DNA of 64,000 nucleotides from Eutreptiella sp. 'Long Island Sound 2002' (GCA_964036045.1 OZ038384.1:64577355-64641354), one strand, 5' to 3'. Numbered from the stretch's first letter, positions 45,422 through 55,225 are shown. Translations and numbers: made by a program. Notes: generated by a model not told the origin, from the sequence alone.

Positions 45422-47351
45422 TGGTAGCAGAGAAAATCATGACTCTGCTTTCGGAATCTCCACGGACACCCTTAGATCATCGGACTTTAGCGGGGCTATC
45501 ACTCGTTCTGAGTCACTGCGTGTTCCCCCTGAGGTTACATTCGTGGCATCTCTACAGCGAACCGAAGATCACCCTTCTGAGTGTCCTTACTGTGGCCATA
45601 GACATTGGCCTGGAGTTCATACTTGTGCTGATTGATGTGTGAACGCCCCACCCAACCTTAAACCCAGTCGTGATTCCCCCCCCTCAAGTGAATCTGGTTC
45701 TAGCTCTCACGCTTTGCCTGATCTTGAAGACAGCAGCAGCGGAGGAGAGCCGTCTGAACCTGGAATTAGTGGTGATTACTGGGAAAGCCACATCCAGGAA
45801 ATCTGGAATCAGGAGTTCCTGAACCACCAGAATTGGCTACTGGCGGAGGCGAGCTATCGAGGCCGCCTGAGGGACTGGTTCAGGGCGTCGCGCCAGTTCA
45901 TCAGGAGGAGCGGCCGGTAGAGATTTGACGCCACATTGCAGGAACAAGAGGACTGGGAAGAGCTGATGGACCAGTTCGACCACCAGTCAGCCGTGATGGT
46001 GCAGATGGCCATCATTGCCGAGGAGAGACGCCAGAATGTGCATCCGCACGCTGGTCGGTCGGGCGCCTGGGGTCCGGACGACGAAGAGGTCGACGAAATG
46101 AGGTGTGATTCGACGCATTCTCACCTCTCCAGGGAGCAACTGTCCAAGCTTCCCAACTCCAACTCAAGTGTTGATACTTGGGTTGATGAAGTGAGAAGCA
46201 AGGGAAAAGGGACAAGATGTCCGTCCTGTGGCGAGTGTGCCAAGGACTGCTCCTGTCGACGCCAGATTTCGTCGCTGGAAGACAGGGTGAAGGAGCTGAA
46301 GAAAGTCGCAAAGGAGAAAAAGAGGGATGACGACAGCCAGTGGAAGGAGATGGAGCAGAAGCTGGAGAAGCTTACAAATCTGGTACAAAATCTGAGCACT
46401 ACTGGGCTCACTGGACCAGCGCCTACAATGGCAAGCCACCCAGCACCTACCTCCTCAGCTGCACCTGCCTCCACGCCTTACGTCGTTCCACATTCTCCGG
46501 CACCCCCAGCTTTTACTGGTTCACATCCAGCTTTTACTGGAAATTCTGGTATCCCCCCTACTGGATTTACAAGTCCTATTGGGTTCAATCTGGGTACTGA
46601 AGGAGGAGAATCTTCGTCGGAGAGGTCTGTACTGTCTGTTGGTACTGTTGAAGATATTGATGGAGAAGCAAGGACCACCGTGAAGGAGAGATCAATGGCC
46701 TTGAAGAGAAAAGGCAAAGAAAAGAAGGAAAACGAGGTCAAATTGAAGGAGAAGCAGAAGAAATTGAAGGAGATGAGGCTGCATCAAGCACAACCAACGC
46801 CGTTTGTGCAGCCTACTGTGGACCAGGCGTTGTTGGCGGCCGCAATTGCGCAGGCACAGGCAATGGGAGGCGCCGCCGTCAACCCAGTTTTCGTCAATCC
46901 GGTTGGCACATCCACAGGTTTCAACCTCAACCACCTGCTCAATCCGTTGCACATGAGGCTCAGAGGATCCGTGATGAAGCAGCCCAAGTTCTCAGGACAC
47001 CCAAATTACTGGGCGTCCTTCGAGAGGCAGTTCATGGTTTGGCTGCAGACGGAGAAGCTCGACAAGGAACTCTGGATTCTCGGGTTGATGGACTGTTTGA
47101 CTGGCAAACTCAGAGAGAGTACATATAATCTTTATGTGGAAAGGCAGAATCAAGGAGATCCCCTGACTTATGAAGAGCTATACCGAAGTCTCAAGAAGAA
47201 AGGCTCTCGACTTCCTGAAGATCATTACAGGAACCGTCTCGAGAACTTCAGGGCGATCAAGAAATTGTTTCTTGAAGAGATCCAAATAGCAAGGCAAGAT
47301 TGGGAGTTTTTCCGTGCAAGAGGCGGAGAACTCGGGAGGAGGACTTTCTGA
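45408..47351 (+). pseudogene. gag: Element D gag, N-terminal and capsid part
   Basis: ATG 45408 is in the LTR; the frame crosses the primer site (HGSRE). It includes a small Cys/His motif CPYCGHRHWPGVHTC near 45577-45630, then TGA 45633-45635 and TAG 45918-45920 in frame, an acidic segment, a coiled coil (LEDRVKELKKVAKEKK) near 46275, a Pro/Thr-rich stretch, a charged helix (KGKEKKENEVKLKEKQ), and a capsid region NYWASFERQFMVWLQTEKL to about 47340. After TTTTTCC near 47306-47312 the sensible protein continues one base later in the frame of 47314. Confidence 0.78.
45422..45432 (+). other. Primer-binding site of element D (initiator tRNA-Met)
   Basis: TGGTAGCAGAG directly after the LTR, 11 nt complementary to the initiator tRNA-Met 3' end, then diverging from the longer match seen in element B. 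Confidence 0.85.
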
Positions 47352-48414
47352 AGGCGAGATGAAGAAGATCCTCCTGAGCAAGCTCACGCCAGAGACCAAG
47401 CAGAAGATCAGGGACTCTCAGGCGGACCAAAAAGTCCTGGGCAACTGGGTTGAAGTCCGAGGATTGCCGGAGACTATGGGAAAAATGGCAGTTCGTGAGT
47501 TGCTACACTCTATCAGTGCTACTGGATTGAAAGACATCACTATTCGTGAAGGCAGATGGAGAGTTGGTTTCCATGATTCTGAACAGTCGGAGTTTTTCTG
47601 TAGCATGGTGGATGGAAAAGTGAAGTATAAGGGAACAGTTTTGAGAGTGCGACCGTGGATCTTCTCGTATGGAGTCGAGCAGATCTGGGACCAACTTGAA
47701 AAGTATGCAAACTTAGAACGCCAGAAGTCACAGGATGCACAAGGCTTCGGAGGCAAGGTCAGTGCCGTTGGTGAGAAGGGATGCTCCGTGTGCATTGCCC
47801 TTGGAAAGGAAGGTCGAGCGGCGACTCACAGGACCGCAGATCACAGGTGGACGCCCTCAGATCTCAAGACAATTCAGTCCAAAATGGATGGAAAGGGAAA
47901 TTCTCCCAAAAATCCCCAGCAGGATGGAGCACCAGATGCTGACCAGCATGGAAGGGGAAAGGGTAAAGGGCAGTCCAAAGGAAAGAACAGAGACTGGACA
48001 CCAAAAGATTACTGGCAGCAAGGCGGAGATCCAAGCAGCTCAAGATGGACCGATGCTGGTGGAAAATCTGGTGGAAAATCTGGCGAAAAGGGTGGAAAGG
48101 GACAAGGAAAGTCCGGGAATCAAGATGATTCCAAGGTGAATGGCAACCCCCTGTATACGGAGACGCCAGCAAACAAGACCTTCGGCAACAACAAGGATAC
48201 TGGAGGTCGAGGCAAGGGCAGATCCAACGAATCCAACCCAAATTCCAACACCTCCAACAACAAAGGCCAAGGAGGTAAGAAAGGTGGTGGTGGAAAGTCA
48301 TTTGGTGGTCGTGGACGTGGAAAAGGAGTCAATGCCGTCGAAGCAGGAGAAGAATGGGTTGACGAAGGACAAGTACAGGACGTGCAGCCGAACGTCGAAG
48401 AAGAATGGCAATAG
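47314..48414 (+). CDS. gag: Element D gag, C-terminal part: RRM-like domain and nucleocapsid
   Basis: Continues from capsid: EGEMKKILLSKLTPETKQKI. Then a segment with the order of an RNA-recognition motif: NWVEVRGLP (RNP2-like), ELLHSISATGLKDI helix, RWRVGFHD (RNP1-like), FFCSMVDGKVKYKGTVL. Next CSVCIALGKEGRAATHRTADHR, parallel to the CWVC...HDHRQC motif of A but lacking the final Cys. A long Gly/Lys/Asn-rich basic tail follows. Ends with TAG 48412-48414 in the context CAATAGGGA; the frame continues into protease without shift. Confidence 0.75.
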   Translation: MQEAENSGGGLSEGEMKKILLSKLTPETKQKIRDSQADQKVLGNWVEVRGLPETMGKMAVRELLHSISATGLKDITIREGRWRVGFHDSEQSEFFCSMVDGKVKYKGTVLRVRPWIFSYGVEQIWDQLEKYANLERQKSQDAQGFGGKVSAVGEKGCSVCIALGKEGRAATHRTADHRWTPSDLKTIQSKMDGKGNSPKNPQQDGAPDADQHGRGKGKGQSKGKNRDWTPKDYWQQGGDPSSSRWTDAGGKSGGKSGEKGGKGQGKSGNQDDSKVNGNPLYTETPANKTFGNNKDTGGRGKGRSNESNPNSNTSNNKGQGGKKGGGGKSFGGRGRGKGVNAVEAGEEWVDEGQVQDVQPNVEEEWQ

Positions 48415-49125
48415 GGAAGCCAACTTGACCCAATTCCCAACACTGGGGTTGAGTGGCAGGAGACAAAGCCCATCAGGGTAATTGGGGCGGTGGATGGACG
48501 CTGCTGGGATCGGCTGGCGCGTTCCTCCGGCCTCCTGTACCCTGCCTGGGTCCTCAGCGCTGTCCGGCGAGGCAAGCAGCGCCAGATTGTCTGCTGGATC
48601 CAGGTCAGGACGACAGATAGTAAGGTTAAACTTGCCAAATGTCTGATTGACAATGGTTCAGAGGTCAATCTGGTGAGGAAAGGCTTTCTGCAGGAGGACG
48701 AGGCGAAGATGTCCTCAACACCTGTCCAGCTGGAGGGAGTCAGCGGACATCGCCTTGAAGGTGGCGACAGAGAGGCAGAATTGGCGGTCAGATTGGTGAA
48801 ACAATCTGTGTGGAGCGTGGAAGAGACGGTCACGGATGAGTGGTTTCCTGGAAAATTCTTTGAAGCCAGTATAAAGTATGATTTATTCTTGGGTCAACCA
48901 TGGCTTCACGCTCACCGTGTGTCGCCCATGGGACACAGGACATGCTTCCTCCAAGATCCGTCGACCAGCGACCCGTCTAACCTGTATTATCTGCACCCAT
49001 ATACCAAGAGTATCCACCAATTCAAGGAGCGGAATAAGCTGCATATTCAGCAAGATGGGCAGGAATGGACAGGGAATCAAGGAGAATTCGACGAAGGAAA
49101 GGTGGAATCATTGAACTGCAAGTAG
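48415..49125 (+). CDS. Element D aspartic protease
   Basis: Same frame as gag after the TAG. LAKCLIDNGSEVNLVRKGF carries DNG where most retropepsins have DTG or DSG; KYDLFLGQPWLHAH is the C-terminal strand with the LG motif. Ends at TAG 49123-49125, after which the frame continues (WKSVCYRVVDKWRDIL) into the Dam-like module. Confidence 0.75.
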   Translation, partial: GSQLDPIPNTGVEWQETKPIRVIGAVDGRCWDRLARSSGLLYPAWVLSAVRRGKQRQIVCWIQVRTTDSKVKLAKCLIDNGSEVNLVRKGFLQEDEAKMSSTPVQLEGVSGHRLEGGDREAELAVRLVKQSVWSVEETVTDEWFPGKFFEASIKYDLFLGQPWLHAHRVSPMGHRTCFLQDPSTSDPSNLYYLHPYTKSIHQFKERNKLHIQQDGQEWTGNQGEFDEGKVESLNCK

Positions 49126-50739
49126 TGGAAGTCAGTTTGCTATCGTGTAGTCGACAAATGGCGGGACATTCTGGTGGATTATCTCGAAAGGAACCACAAT
49201 TTTCGTCCGCAAGTTGATGCCTTTGCAAACAAAAAGAATAAAAGATTTCCGAAGTTCTACGACGATGCCTGGAGTGAGGACTGGTCTGAACCTATTTGGA
49301 TCAATCCAGCCTTCGACGGTTTTCCTGGTGTGGTGCAGAAGCTGAAGCAATCCGGCGCAAAGGCGATTTTAATTGTCCCCAATTGGCCAAAACAATCTTG
49401 GTTCAAGGACATTATGGACATTCCAATCGACATTGTCGAGCTACCTCACAAGGGAGTGAAGCTGTATTGCGAAGACAATGGCAAACCTTTGCCACAGCGT
49501 TCGTGGAGCACGTTGGCGTGCTTAGTTGACGGGAATCTGGGAGATTATTGGCGAGGTGACAGTGAAATGGGAACAGAAGAGGTCATCTCATATTCCTCAA
49601 GAATCGACGAAATTGAGGTGGATGAAGACGATCGAGAGCTGAATCCCGACGTATCGTCGCGGAAGGAGGGAAGGACAATCGGCGTCCCTCAAGAGAACGC
49701 CCTCATCCATTCCAATTCCTCTACATCAGACAAGAATCAAGCCAAAAATGTGAAGATTTCAGACAAGAATGATGACAAATCTCCAAGAATCTCACCTGAA
49801 TTGACAGGAATGCAGCTGAATTCGTCCGACCATCCCTTCAAGACATTCGTGGACCCCCTTCATTGGTGGGATCCCACGGAGGAGCGAGCTCAGGTGAGCT
49901 TCATCCTCCAACAATGCGACGAAGAAGTTTGGAATGAAGTGGCCAAGAATATGAGACCACGACCAACAATTCGAAAATTGGTGGACATAATGTCGGTGAT
50001 TAAATGTGGGAATCAGGTCGACGGAGACAAGATATCTGCAAGAAGGGACGCAGTGTTCGAAGATTATAAGGATGACGTGCTGAGTGGTAAGTTGTGGAAA
50101 AACCCCCCAATTCGATGTGAAAATGGGGAAGTCAAGATTGAGATAATCCAAGGCTCAAAGGTGCACAAACAACGTCCATTCTATCTACACGGCACCAAAG
50201 CAGATGCCCTGCGAAAGATTATTGAGCGCAATCTCTATGAGTTCGGTTGGTTGGAGGGCTGCATGAGTTCTGAGTGGTGTTCAGCACCATTTACTGTGCC
50301 AAAACCCCCACCTGCTGACCAATGCAGCATAGATGCTTGGCGTCTAGTGGTGGATTACAGAGCCCTGAATGCCGCCACGGTACCAGACGCGCATCCCCTT
50401 CCTTTAATCGAGAAGGAGATCGCCACGAGAGCCAAAGGTAAGCTCTTTACTGTGTTGGATTTGCGCCATGGCTTTCACCAAATGCCACTTCGAAAGGAGG
50501 ATAGGCATTTGACGGCAATGTGCACGCCCTGTGGCACTGTCCAGTGGACTGTACTGCCGATGGGTCTGAAGAATGCACCGTCGATGTTCCAGAAGATGAT
50601 GGAGACTATTTTATTTCAGAAGCACAAGTCTCTGGACTTACAAGAATTCTGCAGCATCTACATTGACGACCTTCTGATTGCCACGCCGTTGGGAAAAAAA
50701 TTCGATGAGTGCCTGAAGTTGCACGAAGAACAAGTCTGA
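49126..50739 (+). CDS. pol: Element D Dam-like module and reverse transcriptase
   Basis: The first 130 residues hold VDAFANKKNKRFPKFYDD, WINPAFDGFPGVV, AKAILIVPNWPKQSWF and IVELPHKGVKLY. This is the motif order of Dam-type N6-adenine methyltransferases, with NPAF at the [DN]PP[YF] position. An acidic linker follows, then RT: RLVVDYRALN, VLDLRHGFHQ (first Asp), PMGLKNAPSMFQ, IYIDDLLIATP (catalytic YIDD intact). Ends at TGA 50737-50739 in the RT palm-to-thumb region; the same frame continues. Confidence 0.85.
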   Translation, partial: WKSVCYRVVDKWRDILVDYLERNHNFRPQVDAFANKKNKRFPKFYDDAWSEDWSEPIWINPAFDGFPGVVQKLKQSGAKAILIVPNWPKQSWFKDIMDIPIDIVELPHKGVKLYCEDNGKPLPQRSWSTLACLVDGNLGDYWRGDSEMGTEEVISYSSRIDEIEVDEDDRELNPDVSSRKEGRTIGVPQENALIHSNSSTSDKNQAKNVKISDKNDDKSPRISPELTGMQLNSSDHPFKTFVDPLHWWDPTEERAQVSFILQQCDEEVWNEVAKNMRPRPTIRKLVDIMSVIKCGNQVDGDKISARRDAVFEDYKDDVLSGKLWKNPPIRCENGEVKIEIIQGSKVHKQRPFYLHGTKADALRKIIERNLYEFGWLEGCMSSEWCSAPFTVPKPPPADQCSIDAWRLVVDYRALNAATVPDAHPLPLIEKEIATRAKGKLFTVLDLRHGFHQMPLRKEDRHLTAMCTPCGTVQWTVLPMGLKNAPSMFQKMMETILFQKHKSLDLQEFCSIYIDDLLIATPLGKKFDECLKLHEEQV

Positions 50740-52659
50740 AAAGTTCTCGAAGTCCTTCGACAAGAGAAGCTCGTGTGTGGACCCAAGAAGGGCAAAATGT
50801 TCCTCCAGAGTGTGGAATTTTGTGGCTCTGTTTTGGAAGATGGGACAAGAAGACCGGCCCCAGGGAAAATGGCTGCCCTGCAGCTCTGGGAAAGGCCTAA
50901 AACCATCACGCAGCTTCGTGCCTTTTTAGGCTGCTGCAATTATTACCACGAGTTCCTTCCTCTCTACGCCAAGTTCTCTGGTCCATTGACAGAGTTACTC
51001 AAGGTTGGCAAAATAGAAGGAAAGAAGGGATCTCAAGTGAAGCTGAAGTGGATGCCAGAATGTAAACAGGCCCTTACTGGTCTCAAGGAAGCACTGGCAA
51101 ATGTGGTTACATTAAAGACTCCGTGGTTGGATGGAAGACCTTTTTATATTCGTACAGACGCCAGTCGTTACGCCATTGGTGCTACGATCGAACAAGTCGA
51201 TGACGAAGGTCACCATCATCCTCTGGCTTTCTGGTCTCGCAAGCTTACAACAAGACAGCGAAATTGGAGTCCAACGGAACAAAAAGACTACGCAATCCTT
51301 TGTGCCTTACGGCGTTATGAAGGTTGGATCTTGGGCCATCGCGTTGAGGTACTGACTGACCACAAGTCACTGGAGAGCTGGGGGACAGAACATGTGGATA
51401 CCCCTGGTGGACCAGCTGGGAGGAGAGGCCGTTGGCATGAAACTCTCAGCAGATTTGACCTCCATGTGACTTACATTCCGGGTCGCTACAATACAGTGGC
51501 GGACGCCCTGAGTCGCTGGGCCTACCCAGCCTCAGAGGCTTACTCTGAAGTGAGTTTTCATGGGACAGCGACGGATATAGCCGAAGTGATCGAGTTTGAT
51601 AAGGAGGAACAAGCACTGATCAAGAAACATTGTCTCCAATGTTCGATTAAAATTCGGATGAAGGTGCAGTTGGTCAGATGCAAGGAGATTACCAAGGCAG
51701 ATTGGACTGCAGGAGTTAACTCTGACTCTGAGTCGGCGCTGCCACTCCTTAATGTGTTTCCAGTGACACGATCCAAGGCGAAATCCACGCTCCCTCCACA
51801 ACAAAAGGACAAGGAAACTTCCTTCCTCTATGTGGATTGGACGAAGATGTACAAGGAGGACAGGTTCTTTGGGTCTGTATACCACAAGTTGAAAGGGGAC
51901 AAGCCTCACGACTCTGAAGAGACGTCTGATTTCAAAATCCAAGGCGACAAGTTATTTTGGCAAGGACGGATTTGTGTTCCTGATTGTCTAATTGACCAAT
52001 ATGTCAAACATTGGCATCGGAATGAGACAGCCCACACACATTCTCGTGTTCTGGAGCAGGAGCTACGACACAGAGTGTACACACGGGACCTCAAGAGTGC
52101 CTGTGAACGAGTTGCCAAAGGATGCAAGCAATGTCAGGCGACCATCCCCGAGAATCAAAAGGCAGAAGGACTACCGAAGGGATTACCAATTCCTGAGAGG
52201 TTGTTCGACAAGGTGACGGCAGATGTCTTCGAGTTGGGACAAATCCAAGAGGAATGTCTCTACACGAGGAAGCTCATCGATGGGGTTTTGTTAATTCAAG
52301 ACCGCCACAGTGGCTACATCCAGGTCCTCCCTTGCAACACGAAGCATCTCACCTCTGAAATGGCTGCCAAGTGGACTGCAAGTCAGTGGATGAGTAACTG
52401 GGATGTTCCCAGTGAAATTCTGACAGACAGTGGGAAGGAGTTTATTGGGACTTGGTGGGAGAACATGTGTGCTCTATTGGGAGTGCATCATCTTCGTGCC
52501 CGAGTCTACGACCATCGAGCCCTCCCTGCTGAACGCGCTGGAAGAATTCTTATCAACATTCTGAGAAAATTCCTGGCGACTGAAAAAGACTACAATTGGT
52601 TGCAGACAATTTACTGTGTCTTGAGGAGATACCATCGGACCAAGAATTACACTGGATGA
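50740..52659 (+). CDS. pol: Element D RT thumb, RNase H and integrase
   Basis: Continues in the RT frame: LRAFLGCCNYYHEFLPLYAKFS, then RNase H (RTDASRYAIG, TEQKDYAIL, LTDHKSLE, PGRYNTVADALSRWAYPA). Integrase zinc module HWHRNETAHTHS then CKQC; core TADVFELG, QDRHSGYIQV, LTDSGKEFIG, Glu in LPAERAG. DDE residues present. Ends TGA 52657-52659 within a region equivalent to LSPHRILF of element A. Confidence 0.88.
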   Translation, partial: KVLEVLRQEKLVCGPKKGKMFLQSVEFCGSVLEDGTRRPAPGKMAALQLWERPKTITQLRAFLGCCNYYHEFLPLYAKFSGPLTELLKVGKIEGKKGSQVKLKWMPECKQALTGLKEALANVVTLKTPWLDGRPFYIRTDASRYAIGATIEQVDDEGHHHPLAFWSRKLTTRQRNWSPTEQKDYAILCALRRYEGWILGHRVEVLTDHKSLESWGTEHVDTPGGPAGRRGRWHETLSRFDLHVTYIPGRYNTVADALSRWAYPASEAYSEVSFHGTATDIAEVIEFDKEEQALIKKHCLQCSIKIRMKVQLVRCKEITKADWTAGVNSDSESALPLLNVFPVTRSKAKSTLPPQQKDKETSFLYVDWTKMYKEDRFFGSVYHKLKGDKPHDSEETSDFKIQGDKLFWQGRICVPDCLIDQYVKHWHRNETAHTHSRVLEQELRHRVYTRDLKSACERVAKGCKQCQATIPENQKAEGLPKGLPIPERLFDKVTADVFELGQIQEECLYTRKLIDGVLLIQDRHSGYIQVLPCNTKHLTSEMAAKWTASQWMSNWDVPSEILTDSGKEFIGTWWENMCALLGVHHLRARVYDHRALPAERAGRILINILRKFLATEKDYNWLQTIYCVLRRYHRTKNYTG

Positions 52660-53391
52660 AGTCAGAATGAGCTTGTTTTTGGTCGTGAGAAGATGGGTCC
52701 AGGACCAGTGATGTATCATCCAAGGCAGTGCTACGACGCCTCGCAATGGTTTGAGAGGATCAAGGATTTAGAGTCCAAGTGGATCCAAGCCAAAGTGGAG
52801 AGTCAAGCAGATTGGTTGGTTTTCAAAAAAAAGTCGAGAAGGCAAGGAAAACCCTTCGAGAAAGGCCAGCAAGTTTGGCTTCGTAAGTCAGACGAGACCC
52901 TGAAGGACGACAACAAATTGTTACTTTTGTGGGATGGCCCATTCCAAGTCAAGAGTCAACTAAGTGAGACTACATTCAACATTGAAATTGAGCCAGGCAG
53001 ACATCAAGAAGTACATCGAGACCGTTTGAAGGCCGAAGTACCCTGCCCCAAAGGAAGATTCAAGCCTCTCTATTGGACTTCGAAGTACCTGAGCGACAGG
53101 AAGATGGTCACCAGCAGTTTCGAGTTGGAGATAATCCTTGATTACAAGAAAAATGCTCGGAACAAGTGGTACTTTCTGTGCAGATGGAAAGGATTCGGTC
53201 CAGAAGAAGACAAATTGGAGCCAGCTTCAAGCTTTATCCATGGGTATACGGACACTTTCATCAAGTTCCTGAAGAAACACCCTGAGATTGACCGTGAGCT
53301 CTCGCTGATCAAAGATTGTGTCACCAAGGAAGACTTACAAGCACAAGAAGAAGCTCCAATCGTGGCAGAATCCATTCGAGACAAGATCTGA
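52660..53391 (+). CDS. pol: Element D integrase C-terminus and chromodomain
   Basis: Same frame after the TGA: NELVFGREKMGPGP, the GPY/F-like region with KGQQVWLRKSD and LLLWDGPFQVKSQL, then a chromodomain FELEIILDYKK, KWYFLCRWKGFG, LEPASSFIHGY. The normal stop is TGA 53389-53391. Chromodomains in this position are thought to steer integration by binding chromatin. Confidence 0.85.
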   Translation, partial: SQNELVFGREKMGPGPVMYHPRQCYDASQWFERIKDLESKWIQAKVESQADWLVFKKKSRRQGKPFEKGQQVWLRKSDETLKDDNKLLLLWDGPFQVKSQLSETTFNIEIEPGRHQEVHRDRLKAEVPCPKGRFKPLYWTSKYLSDRKMVTSSFELEIILDYKKNARNKWYFLCRWKGFGPEEDKLEPASSFIHGYTDTFIKFLKKHPEIDRELSLIKDCVTKEDLQAQEEAPIVAESIRDKI

Positions 53392-53393
53392 TC

Positions 53394-54728
53394 AGAATTT
53401 GAATCGCCGGAACTTTCGAAAAGGTTTACGGTCGACATATACCCTTGGCATGGGGACAAAACAGTCCTGACGCATCGTCTATGTGGTTCGATGAACAGAT
53501 GATGGGACATTCTGGGGTCATCCTGGTCATTCCATCCATCATTCCCATCATGGTCATCATGTGAATCATGTGCTTCATTGTAGATGATTTCCATCGGAAG
53601 TTCCGAAAGGCCTTTATCCTCAACCACGACGACACTCTCGTGTTTTGCTGTCGACTGGACCCCTCTACTCGCCTTGGGAAGGACTCGTTCGAGTTCGTGC
53701 TCATTACAGAGATTCTGGCACATGACTGAGTCTGATGCATTTCATGTGTTTGACGAATCTGCTGAGAACGTCATTTCAATCAGCTCTTACATTGAGACTG
53801 TTGGTTTCTTTTTCAACCGACCGCTGTCAAAAGGCTTATATAGACCAAGGGACAACGATGGTGTTCTTACTTGTGTCGACTCGCTGTTCATCTGTGGATT
53901 TTGTTGGAATCCCACTCAGAATCAGCTCAATTTTGGCAAATTCCTGGTACCAAGCATTGGATGCTTATACATGCTGGGACTCTAATGAGTCAATTACCCC
54001 TTCTGGCTCATACTGGACTAAACATGAAGCCCTGGAGACAATACTGACAGTGTGGTCGCCACGCACTGGGTTTTCTTAGCTATCATTACTTACATGATTG
54101 AATTTCCATCATCATGGGGATCATCATGATCATGAGGATTTGACCTGGATTGGCTATGAATGAGAACTGGATTTCCGTTCAGCACAACACACAGTACCCA
54201 TCGACAATGAATTGGACCTATATTGGCTTGCTGTGAACTTCGCCGCCCTCAATCTGTGTGCGGTTCACTGATTTTGGTCTCAATTCAGTCACATTTTGTA
54301 CCATAATGTGGCATCTGGTCTCACGACTGCAAATGACACCGACAAGTTTCACATATCTTGGACCCCATGCAGGGATACCCTATTTTTTGGACGCCCGACG
54401 ACATGGCGACACTCGTTTTCTGTTTTCTGACAGTGGGATGTCAGATCCTGATTTCATTATGAATCATGGATCTTGGTCATGCATGTACATTCTTCACTCA
54501 GACTTTCAATTTTCGAATTTTCGAGCTTGAACGAAGCTTTTTCTGTGTGCCCTAAGGTACCTATGCGTTTCATTCAAGTCGATGGCCATCGCGAAGCACA
54601 GATCTCAGCACAATTTTGCTCAATTCAGCTCATTTTCTCACATTTTGCCTTAGATTAGTCGGTTTTTGGTCACTTTCGCCGTTTCGTTCACTTCACTTGA
54701 CCCACCCTGACATACTGGCGTATGTTTT
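53394..54728. other. Element D 3' untranslated region
   Basis: 1.3 kb between the pol stop and the polypurine tract with no domain-bearing ORF. Locally repetitive ATCATCATG and CATCATTCCC words near 53520-53570 and 54110-54140. Longer than the 3' UTR of A or B (about 390 bp). Confidence 0.6.
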
Positions 54729-54739
54729 CAGAGGGGGAG
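54729..54739 (+). other. Polypurine tract of element D
   Basis: CAGAGGGGGAG immediately before TGTAACGGC of the 3' LTR. Confidence 0.8.
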
Positions 54740-55220
54740 TGTAACGGCAGCAGTGCCAGCACTCAATTTATACATCAATGTGATCAGAATTTCAATGATT
54801 CTCAGATGTACATTAGTGCAGTAAATTTTCCGCCTGTTTTCATGTTTTCCGTTCGCCGCCAGATGTCGCCTGTGAGCGCGCGTCGAGTCGCATTTGTCTT
54901 TCGTGATTTCCCAATCGGATTTATTTAAATTATTTCGAATGATTTCACGTTCTGTCATTATGTGCGATGAATGCGCATTGAGATTCTATGTCTGCTCCAT
55001 TTTTGTAGACCGGGTTTTCTGACTATTCATATTCCACCATGGAGTTCAATGGACTTACAAGTGCTTCGCATATGTCGCTCCCAGAGGCTTGATATGGGTC
55101 TGAAGAGGGTCATGTGGGTTCGTAGATATCAGGGGCAGTGTCGGGCGTTACGACCCCTGGGGCATCAAGGCTACAGGCTTCGCAGTTACAAGAAAGATCC
55201 GCCACTATGCAGCGGTTACA
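54740..55220 (+). repeat. 3' LTR of element D
   Basis: 481 bp with about ten differences from the 5' LTR; followed by CGTCA, the right target duplication (55221-55225). Confidence 0.95.
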
Positions 55221-55225
55221 CGTCA

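Larger units (their letters stand above)
44941..55220 (+). mobile_element. Element D: chromodomain Ty3/gypsy retrotransposon
   Basis: 10.3 kb, LTRs 44941-45421 and 54740-55220 (481 bp each, about 2% different by eye), bounded by CGTCA at 44936-44940 and 55221-55225. Contains primer site, gag with an RRM-like segment, protease, Dam-like module, RT, RNase H, integrase and chromodomain. Gag and pol lie in two frames with a single shift near 47310. Everything from 47314 to 53391 is one frame interrupted only by TAG at 48412 and 49123 and TGA at 50737 and 52657. Confidence 0.95.

Noticed and set aside
47290-47345. Programmed frameshift between the two gag frames of element D
   Set aside because: A T5 run is nearby, but the shift lies inside gag before nucleocapsid, not at a normal gag-pol border; a simple indel is more likely.
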